A stretch of DNA of 7,484 nucleotides from an uncultured Collinsella sp. (GTDB lineage Bacteria > Actinomycetota > Coriobacteriia > Coriobacteriales > Coriobacteriaceae): positions 1-7,484 of the forward strand of contig CATYHY010000063.1 of the NCBI GenBank assembly GCA_958407085.1. The letters run 5' to 3'. Of the stretch, positions 7,189-7,484 are shown piece after piece; within the stretch, counting starts at the first letter, position 1; each line of letters starts with the position of its first letter. Below the pieces are notes generated by a model. The model searched no databases. It was given only the letters and a program-made list of their open reading frames with translations, and was not told the origin of the DNA. The position numbers and the translations under genes are program-made.

Positions 7189-7473
7189 CTACTCGCCATC
7201 CTCCAACTTAATGAGGATCTTGCGGTAGCCACCGTACTCGCCGTTCAGCGCCTTTGAAACGCGGCTCACCGTGGTGGACGAAGCGCCGGTACGGGCCTGA
7301 ACCTCAACATAAGGCTCGCCCTCGTCCAAATAGCGCGCAACCTGCAAACGCTGAGAAAGGTCGCAAATCTCGCGCGGCGTGCAGATATCGGTCAAAAACG
7401 CTTGGATATCCTTCTCGTCGTCCAAAAGGCTAAATGCGTGGACCAGCTGCTTGACATCAGGCTTGTCAAACAT
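7189..7473 (-). CDS. YerC/YecD family TrpR-related DNA-binding protein (5' end uncertain)
   Basis: This small 94-residue protein resembles the YerC/YecD branch of the TrpR repressor superfamily. The family hallmark is visible: an N-terminal helical part, FLTDICTPREICDLSQRLQVARYL (26-49), corresponding to the FxDLCTxxEIxxLxQRLxVARxL pattern, then a helix-turn-helix, YVEVQARTGASSTTVSRVSKAL (55-76), where GAS-xxTVSRV is the recognition-helix signature. The length is close to the usual 95-105 residues. It probably binds DNA as a transcription regulator in the cytoplasm; the target and any ligand cannot be told, and the tryptophan response of TrpR should not be assumed. The ATG at 7473 has only a weak GAG upstream, and the frame stays open to the window edge, so the start may be further upstream. 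A strong terminator follows it, so it is probably not co-transcribed with addB. Confidence 0.85.
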   Translation of the reverse strand: MFDKPDVKQLVHAFSLLDDEKDIQAFLTDICTPREICDLSQRLQVARYLDEGEPYVEVQARTGASSTTVSRVSKALNGEYGGYRKILIKLEDGE

Positions 7474-7484
7474 GTTCTCGATAT

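Overview
This is a GC-rich, densely coded bacterial window in which every supportable gene lies on the minus strand. Reading in the direction of transcription (right to left) it holds a small TrpR-like YerC/YecD-family regulator, then an addB-addA pair encoding a two-subunit ATP-dependent helicase-nuclease, then the first 30 codons of dnaE. The Ala/Asp-rich proteins, the high GC content and the gene set fit an actinobacterium of the Coriobacteriia, perhaps Collinsella or a relative. That placement is a recollection-based inference and cannot be proved from the window.

Layout. 1-91: N-terminal PHP-domain segment of DNA polymerase III alpha, running off the left edge. 92-269: intergenic region with the dnaE ribosome binding site, a weak promoter candidate, a run of G-tracts on the minus strand (157-176) and a near-perfect 25-bp inverted repeat (195-257). 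270-3902: addA, a full-length UvrD/RecB-type helicase with a C-terminal RecB-family nuclease. 3906-7004: addB, with a C-terminal RecB-family nuclease, no visible Walker A and an apparently eroded iron-sulfur cysteine set. 7005-7188: intergenic region with the addB ribosome binding site, a weak promoter candidate and a clear intrinsic terminator (7138-7162) for the upstream gene. 7189-7473: the YerC/YecD-family protein, whose true start could lie beyond the right edge.

How the genes work together. AddB and AddA should form one heterodimer that binds double-strand DNA ends, unwinds and degrades them, and leaves a 3' single-stranded tail for RecA. They are three bases apart, and the addA ribosome binding site lies inside the last addB codons, so they are almost certainly co-transcribed and translationally linked. 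dnaE, the replicative polymerase, follows after a 178-base gap and is probably separately expressed. The YerC-like gene is separated from addB by a strong terminator, so it is probably a separate unit.

I do not see a wholly new system here. The points most worth a second look are the missing Fe-S ligands in AddB, the long inverted repeat between addA and dnaE, and the in-frame TAG-ACC-ATG junction between addB and addA.
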